A stretch of 64,000 nucleotides of DNA. Origin: Anaerococcus rubeinfantis (lineage in GTDB: Bacteria > Bacillota > Clostridia > Tissierellales > Peptoniphilaceae). Within the stretch, counting starts at the first letter, position 1, and each line of letters begins with the position of its first letter. The notes under the pieces are model-generated. The model saw only the letters and a list, made by a program, of their open reading frames with translations, was not told the DNA's origin and did not search any database. The position numbers were made by a program, and so were the translations under genes. The stretch is from positions 1 to 64,000 of the forward strand of contig NZ_LN913015.1 in NCBI RefSeq assembly GCF_001487145.1, read 5' to 3'. Of this stretch, positions 35,277 to 43,380 are shown piece after piece.

Positions 35277-35849
35277 ATGAAAATAGAAGATGTAGTTAAA
35301 AAATTAAAGGATGATCCTCGAAATAAATCCTATACGGAAAGAGGAATTGATCCGATTTTTCAGTTAAATAAAGATTCTAAGATTTTGATAATTGGTCAGG
35401 CTCCTGGAAAAAAAGTTGAGGAAAGCGGGATTTTATTTAATGATAAGAGCGGAGAAAATCTTGTTGATTGGCTGGGAATAAGTATGGATACCTTACACGG
35501 CAAAAACTTTTCAATAATTCCCATGGATTTTTATTATCCAGGCAGGGCAAAAAGTGGTGACAAGGCTCCTAGAAAATTTATAGCTAAAGAATATCATCCT
35601 CTCCTTCTTGAAAAGCTAGAAGATATAAAATTAACTATATTAATAGGAGCCTATGCTCAAAAATTTTACCTAAAGGATAATTTTAAGAAAAACCTAACAG
35701 AGACAGTAAGAAATTTTAAAGATTATCTTCCAGAATATTTTCCCCTAGTCCACCCAAGTCCTTTAAATAATAGGTGGATGGCAAAAAATAAGTTTTTTAA
35801 AGATAAAACTCTACCAGAGTTAAAAAAAATTATTCAAGAAATAATTTGA
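35277..35849 (+). CDS. Uracil-DNA glycosylase family protein
   Basis: A 190-residue protein of the uracil-DNA glycosylase superfamily. Motif 1 reads IIGQAPGKKVEESG near residue 39, and the C-terminal DNA-contact motif reads VHPSPLNNRW near residue 159. The conserved FYYPGRAKSGDKAPR stretch lies in the middle. The group is common in Firmicutes and Proteobacteria and is related to Udg families 4-6, but activity on uracil is not certain for this branch. It stands between an unknown gene and a cupin gene on the same strand. Confidence 0.82.
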   Translation: MKIEDVVKKLKDDPRNKSYTERGIDPIFQLNKDSKILIIGQAPGKKVEESGILFNDKSGENLVDWLGISMDTLHGKNFSIIPMDFYYPGRAKSGDKAPRKFIAKEYHPLLLEKLEDIKLTILIGAYAQKFYLKDNFKKNLTETVRNFKDYLPEYFPLVHPSPLNNRWMAKNKFFKDKTLPELKKIIQEII

Positions 35850-35897
35850 GAAATTTTTTAATGAAATAAATAATGCTTATTATAATAAGGAGGCTTT

Positions 35898-36185
35898 ATG
35901 AAAAAATTAAGTGCAAATATTTTAGATGGTAAATTTGAACACTTATTAGACGAAGACAAACTACAAATCACCCACCTACAAATAAAAAAAGGTGAAGAAG
36001 TCCCAAGTCATAAGTCAGATAAAAACGTAGTAGTTGTAATTTATAAGGGCAAGGTTAATTTTACTGGAGAAAATGGAAGTAAGATTATATTACCTGGTGA
36101 CATAATAACTATGGAACCTAATGAAATGCACGCCTTAGAGGCAATCGAAGATAGTGATTTGATGGTTATAAAAGCAAAAATTTAA
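35898..36185 (+). CDS. Small cupin-domain protein
   Basis: A 95-residue single cupin barrel. The metal-site pattern is partly kept: VPSHKSDKNVVVVIYKG for motif 1 (one histidine) and PGDIITMEPNEMHAL for motif 2. AAGGAGG lies ahead of ATG. The function is unknown; such proteins bind metals or small ligands. It is followed by a 145-bp inverted-repeat element that may double as its terminator. Confidence 0.82.
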   Translation: MKKLSANILDGKFEHLLDEDKLQITHLQIKKGEEVPSHKSDKNVVVVIYKGKVNFTGENGSKIILPGDIITMEPNEMHALEAIEDSDLMVIKAKI

Positions 36186-36203
36186 AAATTAAAAAATAAA
36201 AAA

Positions 36204-36348
36204 GGATGTTGCAAAATTATTAAATCGTTCAAACATTATAATAGAAAATTCTCACGAAGTTTCGCATAAATAAACCGATAAGTTTAAAACGAAATTTCTA
36301 AAAAATCTATGATAATAGAGCGATAGTAATTTGGAATTTGCAACATCC
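36204..36348. mobile_element. 145-bp MITE-like palindromic element
   Basis: The ends are perfect 12-bp inverted repeats, GGATGTTGCAAA (36204-36215) and TTTGCAACATCC (36337-36348). The similarity continues inward, so most of the element can fold into one long imperfect hairpin. It has no coding capacity and no clear target duplication. It lies between convergent genes (cupin and ABC permease), and its arms plus flanking A/T runs could also end transcription in both directions. Confidence 0.6.
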
Positions 36349-36354
36349 ACTTTT

Positions 36355-37578
36355 TTATTTATTTTTCTTTTTAATTTTCAATTTTTTTCCTCTTCCAAAC
36401 AACTTGTCTGTCGAATAATTTAGGATATTTTTCTTGTAAACTCTTGCTGCGATTATATACATTAGGATAATTCCTCCTAATAAAATCAATAGTGAAATCA
36501 TTCCTTGGAATAAACTTGCATTTTCGTAGATTAATCTCATTGGCATAAAAAATGTTGACAAGAATGGGATGTAAGAGAGAATTTTTATAAATAAATTTGG
36601 TTCGCTTCCTACAAATGATATGGAAATAAAATAGCAAAACATAATTATTAGCATAATTGGTGTTGCCATTTTTCCTGCGTCTTCTTGTTTTTGTACCAAA
36701 GATCCAAGCATGGCTGAAAGGATTATATACAAAATCAATCCCAAAATCATAAATAAAACTATTTCAATAACCAAGTTTGTGTTTATTCCCTTGAATAAAT
36801 CAGAAATATTTATATCTAGCATTGAACTTATCTTATCGTACAAACCTGTAAATTTAATTACAGCAAATCCCACAAGTCCTAATATCACATAAATTCCAAA
36901 ATGAACGAGCATAGCAAGAATTGTCCCAAAAATTTTTCCTGCCATATAGGTTCCTGCCCTTACTGATGAGAAAATAAATTCTAGCATTTTTGAGCCCTTT
37001 TCTATAGCTATATCTTGCATAATTATTTGTGAATAAAAAATTAATACAAAATACATTATAAAAATAGTTGCAAACAAAGCCACCATATTTCCAGGATTTT
37101 TTAAATTATCTTTTATCTCGTGAAGATTTACCGCAGGTTTTTGGCTAATAATTGCATTTTGCTTGGCGTCAATATTTGAATTTTTTAAATTTTCTTTTCT
37201 TTGCATGGACTCTGCCAAAGAATTTATTACAAGCATTGGAGTTTTTGCTGTTGTATCCCCATAATAATCAAAATTTAAAAGTCCGTCTTTGTTTTTAACT
37301 TCAAGATAAGCTGAAATATCCTTATCATCAAGAGCTTTTTTGGCATCTTTTTTACTCTTAAATTCAAAATCTACCATAGGATTATTTTGGAAATTTTTCT
37401 TATATTTTTCCTCTGTTACAACTGCAATTGTGTCGGGAGTTTTGGTTGAGTAGGAAATATAGGAAATTATTCCAATAACTACTGCCATAATAAAAGGCAT
37501 CAAAACCATAATCCAAAAAGAAGCAGATTTAAGGTGTTTTTTTAGGGTATCGGTAGATACTGTCATAAATCTATTCAT
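36355..37578 (-). CDS. ABC-2 type transporter permease (NatB-like)
   Basis: A 407-residue permease with one N-terminal membrane helix (about residues 20-45), a large extracytoplasmic domain, and five or six C-terminal helices, typical of NatB/YhaP sodium or drug exporters. ATG at 37578 is chosen because a GGTGGAAG site lies just upstream, in the last codons of the ATPase gene; the two genes overlap by 8 bases. Partner of the ATPase at 37571-38461. Confidence 0.87.
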   Translation of the reverse strand: MNRFMTVSTDTLKKHLKSASFWIMVLMPFIMAVVIGIISYISYSTKTPDTIAVVTEEKYKKNFQNNPMVDFEFKSKKDAKKALDDKDISAYLEVKNKDGLLNFDYYGDTTAKTPMLVINSLAESMQRKENLKNSNIDAKQNAIISQKPAVNLHEIKDNLKNPGNMVALFATIFIMYFVLIFYSQIIMQDIAIEKGSKMLEFIFSSVRAGTYMAGKIFGTILAMLVHFGIYVILGLVGFAVIKFTGLYDKISSMLDINISDLFKGINTNLVIEIVLFMILGLILYIILSAMLGSLVQKQEDAGKMATPIMLIIMFCYFISISFVGSEPNLFIKILSYIPFLSTFFMPMRLIYENASLFQGMISLLILLGGIILMYIIAARVYKKNILNYSTDKLFGRGKKLKIKKKNK

Positions 37579-38461
37579 TTTCTTCCACCTTTCTTGCAAA
37601 AATCTCGTTTAATGTTGGAGGTGATTGGTCAAAATATGGAACAAAGCCAACATTATCTACAATTTTTTTGAAAATTACCTTGGCATATTCCTCGTCTTTT
37701 AAAATAAATGTCCATTTATCTTCATCTTGACTAATCATTTCTATATTTTCATCATTTAAGAAAAATAAATCTTCTTTTGATTCAACCACAAGTTTTTTTC
37801 TCTCGTAAGAATTTCTAATTTCTTGAGGAGAACCATTTAAAACTATATTTCCTTTTTTAAGCATGATTAATTTTTGGCAAAGACTTTCAACATTTTCCAT
37901 ATTATGAGATGAGAACATAATTGTCGTTCCCTCCTTGTTTACATCTTTGATTATTTTTTCAAGAAGTCTGATGTTGTATGGATCAAGACCTGAAAAAGGC
38001 TCATCCAAAATTACAAATTCTGGTTTATAGATTAAAGCACAAAGAAGTTGGACTTTTTGTTGGTTTCCTTTGGAAAGTTCTTTGATTTTTGATGACAATT
38101 TTCCATCAATTTCAAAATAATCAAACCATTCCTTTAATTTTTCATCAGAAATATTTTTCATTTTATTTAATTTTGCAAAATATCTTATTTGATCTTCTAC
38201 TTTTCTTTTAGGATCAAGAGATCTTTCTTCTGGCAAAAAACCGATTTTTTCCAAAGGAACTTTTGAAAATTTTTTGCCATTATAAGTAATATTTCCGTCA
38301 TATTTTGAATAAAAGTTCATTATACACCTAAAAAGTGTGGATTTGCCCGCACCATTTTGGCCTATAACTCCAAAAAGTTCGCCGTCTTTTACTTCAAAAT
38401 TAGAACGATTTAAAGCAAGAAGATCGCCAAAACTTTTACTTAAATTTTCTACTTTTAGCAT
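37571..38461 (-). CDS. ABC transporter ATP-binding protein (NatA-like)
   Basis: A 296-residue ATPase. Walker A is GQNGAGKST near residue 34, the signature is LSKGNQQKVQ, Walker B is FVILDEPFSGLD, and the switch histidine is in SSHNMENVE. The C-terminal domain of about 80 residues matches the DUF4162-type extension of NatA-like exporters. AAAGGAG precedes the ATG. Together with the following permease it forms an exporter, possibly for Na+ or a toxic compound (inference). Confidence 0.92.
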   Translation of the reverse strand: MLKVENLSKSFGDLLALNRSNFEVKDGELFGVIGQNGAGKSTLFRCIMNFYSKYDGNITYNGKKFSKVPLEKIGFLPEERSLDPKRKVEDQIRYFAKLNKMKNISDEKLKEWFDYFEIDGKLSSKIKELSKGNQQKVQLLCALIYKPEFVILDEPFSGLDPYNIRLLEKIIKDVNKEGTTIMFSSHNMENVESLCQKLIMLKKGNIVLNGSPQEIRNSYERKKLVVESKEDLFFLNDENIEMISQDEDKWTFILKDEEYAKVIFKKIVDNVGFVPYFDQSPPTLNEIFARKVEENE

Positions 38462-38513
38462 GGATACTCCTTTATCATAAATATCTATTCACTATTATTT
38501 TACCATAGAAAAT

Positions 38514-38550
38514 CAAATTAAAAAAAGATGGGAATTATTTCTCATCTTTT
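38514..38550 (-). terminator. Terminator of the nucleoside hydrolase/FUSC operon
   Basis: Stem AAAAGATG (38523-38530) / CATCTTTT (38543-38550), followed on the minus strand by TTTTTTTAATTT. It overlaps the 3' end of the FUSC gene. Confidence 0.7.
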
Positions 38551-39053
38551 TCCTTTTCATATTTAATAAATTTTAAAATTTCAAAATCAAGGGAATTTAC
38601 CAAAATTGCAATTACAACTCCAACCAAGGTATCCAAAACCCTGTTTACTGCAAAATCTATTGCCCCAAAATTTTCTCCAGCATGATTTATAGAAACCGAG
38701 GCTAGAACTATGCACATTATTGAAATGGCGTTTGGTTTTTCCATTGAAGAAACTATCCAAATCAAAAAAGCCATAATTACCGATAATAAAAAATAATTTT
38801 CTATTTCATTGGTCAAATTTTTCTTTACAAATAAAAGGTATAAAAATCCAACAAAGCCACCAATAAAAGTTCCCAAAATCCTATTTAGACCAATATTAAT
38901 TGAATCATTCACATCATTTTTTGTACAAATTATCGCAGCAATTGCTGAATAAAAGGGAAGGGCATTGGGAGACCTAAAATGGGAAAAAGTAAAAGACAAA
39001 AACACAGCCAAGGCCGTTTTAAAAATTCTTTGTCCCGGTTTTTTTAGTTTCAT
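38535..39053 (-). CDS. FUSC/ArAE family membrane protein
   Basis: A 172-residue aromatic acid exporter-like protein with about five membrane helices in the order typical of ArAE_1/YgaE-type proteins (SNIGLNRILGTFIGG-like core at DSINIGLNRILGTFIGGFVG near residue 50, and DFAVNRVLDTLVGV near 132). It lacks the large cytoplasmic domain of full-length FUSC efflux proteins. It may form oligomers for export of small organic acids (inference). Its start overlaps the nucleoside hydrolase stop (ATGA). Confidence 0.8.
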   Translation of the reverse strand: MKLKKPGQRIFKTALAVFLSFTFSHFRSPNALPFYSAIAAIICTKNDVNDSINIGLNRILGTFIGGFVGFLYLLFVKKNLTNEIENYFLLSVIMAFLIWIVSSMEKPNAISIMCIVLASVSINHAGENFGAIDFAVNRVLDTLVGVVIAILVNSLDFEILKFIKYEKEKDEK

Positions 39054-39910
39054 AGACCAAGCCTGTCGATTAAAAAGTCAAAAAATGTTTGGTCGTTGAC
39101 CCTATTTGCCAAATATTTTTTGTTTTTAGAATTTGTTTCAACAATACTTCCCCTATCAAAATCTTCATTGACCTTGATAGCTTTTTCTTCAAAAATAAAG
39201 GCTTGAGGTTTGATTAGCATATATAAAAGCATAGCTGCCTTAATTTCTCTCTCATTTTTTGGATAAGCTTTGTACAAGTCTTTTATTTTCTCAAAAACAG
39301 GATCAGAAGTTGATTTTTCCAAAATTTCATCAGGCAATGTCAATGAATTTGAAATATCAATTGGCAAAATAAAAGTTTCAACATCTTCCTTCAAAACAAT
39401 ATTTGCAGCCTTTGGGTCGGTGAAAAAATTAAATTCAGAATTTTTAGTAACATCACCAAGAGAAAAGTTTGAAGCCAAAACAAAAATATGGTCAATATAA
39501 GAAAGAAAATCATCATATTTTACAATTGCTTTTGCAATATTTGTAAGAGGACCAGTCGCAACAATATCAAGTCTTCCACAATCTCTCGCCAAATTATACA
39601 AAAAATCCTCACACGTTTCATCAGACAAATAATCCTTTGTCTTATCAAAAATCACAGAATTTTCTCCCCTAATCAAAATCTCTTGATTTTTCAAATTAGA
39701 AAAAGCCCCAGAGCAAATTGGCAAAATTAAATCCTCCATATTTGTCATAGAAAGAATATTTTTTGCAGCAAAATCAGCATCCATAAAAGAGCTTACAGAA
39801 GAAATTCCAACAATTTCAAATTCATTAGAATTAAAGGCCAACTTAAGCATCAAAATTTCTGACAAACTAAAATTAGTATCTATATAAACAAATGGTTTTT
39901 CTTTTTCCAT
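39050..39910 (-). CDS. Nucleoside hydrolase-like protein with altered metal site
   Basis: A 286-residue member of the inosine-uridine nucleoside hydrolase family. The family fold is clear from VATGPLTNIAKAI near residue 117 and SEFNFFTDPKAANIVL near residue 158. The N-terminal calcium-binding motif, normally DTDPGxDD, reads DTNFSLSE (residues 11-18), so three of the four aspartates are lost. Catalysis by the usual mechanism is therefore unlikely, and it may be a binding protein or a decaying gene. The frame is intact and it heads an operon with the FUSC gene. Confidence 0.75.
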   Translation of the reverse strand: MEKEKPFVYIDTNFSLSEILMLKLAFNSNEFEIVGISSVSSFMDADFAAKNILSMTNMEDLILPICSGAFSNLKNQEILIRGENSVIFDKTKDYLSDETCEDFLYNLARDCGRLDIVATGPLTNIAKAIVKYDDFLSYIDHIFVLASNFSLGDVTKNSEFNFFTDPKAANIVLKEDVETFILPIDISNSLTLPDEILEKSTSDPVFEKIKDLYKAYPKNEREIKAAMLLYMLIKPQAFIFEEKAIKVNEDFDRGSIVETNSKNKKYLANRVNDQTFFDFLIDRLGL

Positions 39911-40002
39911 AATTCACTTCCTTTTATAAAAATTATACTTATATAAAGGGATTTTTCTATTGATAAAATTTAAGAATTAAAGAAATAAAAAAATTATTTG
40001 AA

Positions 40003-40797
40003 TTACTAAAGAAATCAAAAATTAAAATATAAATAAAACAAAAGAGATCTCTCCACAAGGTCGAGATGGGTAATGTGTAAATATAATTTTAAGCTAAAGT
40101 TTGAATTATTTGATTAGATTTTCTTAAATATTTAAACTCAATAATTGAATTTGAAAATAGAATTTATAAATTTGAAAATAAATATTAAAAATGAATAAAA
40201 ATATCCTTCAGCACTAAACCCAATCCCAAAATCACCCATCTCGGGCAGATAAATATGCCTTGATTTGGCATATTTATCCCTAAAACTAGTGCAGATTTAT
40301 AACCGTTGATTTCGGTTGTAAATCCTGAAAACTAGTGCAAGAGCACGGAAGAATTTACGTAGTAAATGAGTTTTCATAAGCACGGAAGAATTTGCGAAGC
40401 AAATGAGTTTTAGTAGTCGAGAGATCTCACGGATTAAATATGGCGTGAAATTCAAAAAATTCATTGGGATTAATAAAGAAATCAAAATTAAAAATAAACT
40501 AAAAAAGAGATCTCTCTACTCACTTCGTTCGGTCGAGATGGGTAATATTTGAATATTATTTTAAGCTAAAGTTTGAATTTTTAGATTAGCTATCTTAAAT
40601 ATTTAAACTCAATAATTAAATATAGAACTATAATTTACAAATTGAAAATTAAAAATTTAAAAATAAATAAAAATATCCTTCAGCACTAAACCCAATCCCA
40701 AAATTACCCATCTCGAGCCCTGTCGAGAGATCTCATTAGTTAAATAAGGCTAATAATTTAAAAAAATCAATGGTATTACTAAAAAATAAAAATCAAT
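40003..40797. repeat. Two tandem composite repeat units built on palindromic units
   Basis: A gene-free interval with two tandem units. Each starts with a variant of ATTACTAAAGAAATCAAAA (40004 and 40470; a third partial copy at about 40775). A forward palindromic unit follows (40044-40070; 40507-40542), then about 160 bp of shared linker containing AAGCTAAAGTTTGAATT and AATATCCTTCAGCACTAAAC, then an inverted palindromic unit (40235-40428; 40707-40734). In the first unit the inverted palindrome carries a roughly 165-bp insertion of hairpin cassettes. Confidence 0.75.
40248..40404. repeat. Hairpin cassettes with constant loop and variable stem
   Basis: Inside the loop of a palindromic unit lie four hairpins in two classes. 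Class 1: GATAAATATGCC-TTGATTT plus its 12-base complement (40248-40278), and a second copy with stem GATTTATAACCG (40294-40324, one wobble). Class 2: ATTTAC-GTA-GTAAAT (40353-40367) and ATTTGC-GAA-GCAAAT (40390-40404), each within a longer repeat beginning GCACGGAAGA. Related cassettes occur in the element at 58296-58592. Confidence 0.75.
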
Positions 40798-41956
40798 TAT
40801 TATTCAACCAATTAATTGCACTTGTCACAAATAAACCTACTCCTATTGGCATGGCGTCTTCTGAAAAATCTACTTTTGGATTGTGGTGAGAGTAATCATT
40901 TCCTGGAATTTTTGAATTTAGTAGAAAATAAACTGTAGGGACTTTTCTTGAAACAAAAGCCATGTCCTCACTTGCCATTAGTCTTTCTCCAGAAATCATT
41001 TTAATATCAGAAGCCTCTTCCACATAACCTACAAGCTCTTTTGTAAGTGATGGATCGGAATAAAGAGAAGGAACTGATGCAAAATATTCTAAATTAATTT
41101 CACATTCTGTAGCTTTTGAAACTCCTTCAACAATTTTCTCCATTCTTTTTTTCAATTTCTCCCTAATTTCTGGATCATAAGTTCTCATTGTCCCTTGTAA
41201 AGTAGCCGTGTTAGGAATAATATTTGAATTTGAACCTGATGAGAATTGACCAAATGTCAAAGTTGTATGTTTTGAAGGATTTGCATCGCGACTTATTAGT
41301 TGATTAAATTGTTGGTAAATCATTACACCTGCATTTATTGGATCTTTTGTGGTGTGAGGATATCCTCCGTGACCTCCTTGACCCTTAATTGTTATTTTAA
41401 AATTATCACAACTTGTCGCCATGTAACCCTCATAATAAGAAATTGATCCAGCCTCGTGACTGAGGTTTGTGTGAAGAGCAAGTGCCACGTCAACTCCTTC
41501 AAGAACTCCATTTTCAATCATCATTTTTGAGCCTTCAAAAATTTCTTCAGCAGGTTGGAACATAAATTTAACCCTGCCCTTAAAATCTTTTTTGTGATTA
41601 AAAATAATTTTTGCAGTAGAAATTCCAATTGCTGTATGAAGATCGTGACCACAAGTGTGAGCAAGTCCCTTATTTTTTGAAGAAAATTCAAGACCACTTT
41701 CCTCATCCATTGGAAGAGCATCCATATCAGACCTAATAAGAATAGTTTTTCCCTTACCTTTTTCGCCCTCAATTGTTGCAAGAATTCCACTTTCACCAAC
41801 TTCTTTATAAGAAATTCCAATTTCTTCCAATTTACTTATAACATATTCCTTAGTCTCAGGAAGTTCTAAACCAAGTTCAGGATTTTCATGAATATGCCTA
41901 CGATTTTTTATTAATTCATCTTTAATTTCATAAGCTTCTTTAAAATAATTTGCCAT
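40793..41956 (-). CDS. M20 family metallopeptidase / amidohydrolase
   Basis: A 387-residue zinc amidohydrolase of the M20D type (hippurate hydrolase, N-acyl-amino acid deacylase). Motifs seen are HTCGHDLHTAIG near residue 101, MFQPAEE near residue 130 and the dimerisation-domain GHGGYPH near residue 195. These enzymes release amino acids from N-acyl or amide forms in the cytoplasm. ATG at 41956 has AAAGGA upstream and suits the family N-terminus. The gene is monocistronic, and its 3' end borders the composite repeats. Confidence 0.9.
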   Translation of the reverse strand: MANYFKEAYEIKDELIKNRRHIHENPELGLELPETKEYVISKLEEIGISYKEVGESGILATIEGEKGKGKTILIRSDMDALPMDEESGLEFSSKNKGLAHTCGHDLHTAIGISTAKIIFNHKKDFKGRVKFMFQPAEEIFEGSKMMIENGVLEGVDVALALHTNLSHEAGSISYYEGYMATSCDNFKITIKGQGGHGGYPHTTKDPINAGVMIYQQFNQLISRDANPSKHTTLTFGQFSSGSNSNIIPNTATLQGTMRTYDPEIREKLKKRMEKIVEGVSKATECEINLEYFASVPSLYSDPSLTKELVGYVEEASDIKMISGERLMASEDMAFVSRKVPTVYFLLNSKIPGNDYSHHNPKVDFSEDAMPIGVGLFVTSAINWLNNN

Positions 41957-42173
41957 AAATCCATCCTTTCTATAATTTAAAAATTTATTATAAAAAATAT
42001 TATTTACTAAATAAATATACCCAAAAATATTCACATAAATTTTCTATTTTTAAAAAAATTTACAATGAACTCTTTAATTTTTCAATAATTATATTTTCGT
42101 TTTCAACTACAGTTGTTTGACAAAATACAAATTAATCAAATAAATATAAGAAGATGAGCATTTTTTGTGAATA

Positions 42174-42202
42174 TTTACAAAAAATAACTTATATATTAAA
42201 AT
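42174..42202 (+). promoter_or_regulatory. Promoter of the PTS-IIC-like gene
   Basis: TTTACA (42174-42179), 17-bp spacer, TAAAAT (42197-42202), 25 bp before the start codon. A perfect TTGACA at 42117-42122 is followed by a poorer -10 and could be a second promoter. Confidence 0.55.
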
Positions 42203-42226
42203 AGTTTCTAATATAGGAGGAAAGAA

Positions 42227-43249
42227 ATGAAAGAATTTTTAAAAAGAAAAGGAATAAGTTTATCGGCAAAAGTTTATTTTATTGACGCACTTGGATCAAT
42301 GGCCTTTGGACTTTTTGCCACACTTTTGGTTGGAACAATTTTAAACACAATCGGCAAATCTTTTGACATTAAATTTTTGTCAGAAACAATTTGGCCCCTT
42401 GCTCAAGAAGCAACAGGCCCTGCAATTGCAGTTTCAATCGCCTATGCCCTTAATGCTGATAGGTTGATTTTATTTTCATCTACAATTGTAGGACTTGCCG
42501 CAAATAAATTGGGAGGACCAATGGGAGTTTTTATAGCGACCCTAATTTCTGTAGAAATTGCAAAATTAATTTCAAAAGAAACAAAAATCGACATAGTTTT
42601 GACCCCAGTTGTGACAGTTTTAGTCGGAGTAATGATTGCAAATTTAGTAGGACCCTTTATCCAAACACTCATGACAAAAATCGGAATAATTATAATGGAT
42701 GCAACCAAACAAAAACCCTTTATTATGGGAATAATTGTTTCAGTAATTGTAGGAATAGTTTTAACCCTTCCAATTTCATCAGCAGCACTTTGCATGACCA
42801 TAAGTCTTTCAGGACTTGCCGCAGGAGCTGCAACAATTGGATGTTGTTGTCAAATGATTGGCTTTGCAGTAATTTCATTTAAAGAAAATAAAACTCAGGG
42901 CTTAATCGCCCAAGGACTTGGAACAAGCATGCTCCAAATGCCAAATATAATGAGAAATCCAAAAATTTTAATACCACCAACCCTCGCCTCAGCAATACTC
43001 GGACCATTTTCAACAATAATTTTCAAACTAGAAAATTCCCCAATAGGAGCCGGCATGGGAACTTGCGGTTTAGTTGGACAAATTTCAACCTTTACAGCAA
43101 TGAGCACCGTTCCATTTTTTAAATTATTATCAACAATAATAATCATGCACATAATTTTACCAGCCATAGTTTCATTGATAATTTATTATTTCGTTAAAAA
43201 AATTGGCTGGATAAAAGATGGGGATATGAAATTGGATTTTTCTAAATAA
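42227..43249 (+). CDS. PTS_EIIC-type membrane protein
   Basis: A 340-residue polytopic protein with about ten membrane helices, belonging to a PTS IIC-like family of Firmicutes that lacks fused IIA or IIB domains. The N-terminal GISLSAKVYFIDALGSMAFG, the SIAYALNADRLILFSS stretch and GIGTCGLVGQ-like GAGMGTCGLVGQISTF near residue 285 are characteristic. No IIA or IIB gene is adjacent, so it may be a transporter using shared components or a non-PTS carrier. AGGAGG lies before ATG, and a strong bidirectional terminator follows. Confidence 0.78.
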   Translation: MKEFLKRKGISLSAKVYFIDALGSMAFGLFATLLVGTILNTIGKSFDIKFLSETIWPLAQEATGPAIAVSIAYALNADRLILFSSTIVGLAANKLGGPMGVFIATLISVEIAKLISKETKIDIVLTPVVTVLVGVMIANLVGPFIQTLMTKIGIIIMDATKQKPFIMGIIVSVIVGIVLTLPISSAALCMTISLSGLAAGAATIGCCCQMIGFAVISFKENKTQGLIAQGLGTSMLQMPNIMRNPKILIPPTLASAILGPFSTIIFKLENSPIGAGMGTCGLVGQISTFTAMSTVPFFKLLSTIIIMHIILPAIVSLIIYYFVKKIGWIKDGDMKLDFSK

Positions 43250-43263
43250 AATTAAAAATTCAT

Positions 43264-43297
43264 AAAAAAATCAGACTGTTTTTAGTCTGATTTTTTT
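43264..43297. terminator. Bidirectional terminator
   Basis: 14-bp stem AAAAAAATCAGACT (43264-43277) / AGTCTGATTTTTTT (43284-43297) with a 6-nt loop, between the convergent PTS-IIC-like and sigma factor genes. Confidence 0.85.
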
Positions 43298-43335
43298 ATT
43301 CTTATCTAATTATTTTTTTTTAAAATTTTTCTATT

Positions 43336-43380
43336 CCGCGGGTAAATATTAAAAACGTGCCACTGGCACGTTTTTAAGCT
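43336..43380 (-). terminator. Hairpin after the sigma factor gene
   Basis: 11-bp perfect stem AAAAACGTGCC (43351-43361) / GGCACGTTTTT (43365-43375), flanked by CCGCGG on one side and AAGCTA on the other. A related hairpin with the same flanks lies at 33299-33345. Confidence 0.65.

Noticed and set aside
42117-42122. Possible MITE end (CAGTTGTTTGACAAA-like) upstream of the PTS-IIC-like gene
   Set aside because: It resembles the left end of the MITEs only around TTGACA. There is no matching right end and no direct repeat, so a promoter -35 is the simpler reading.
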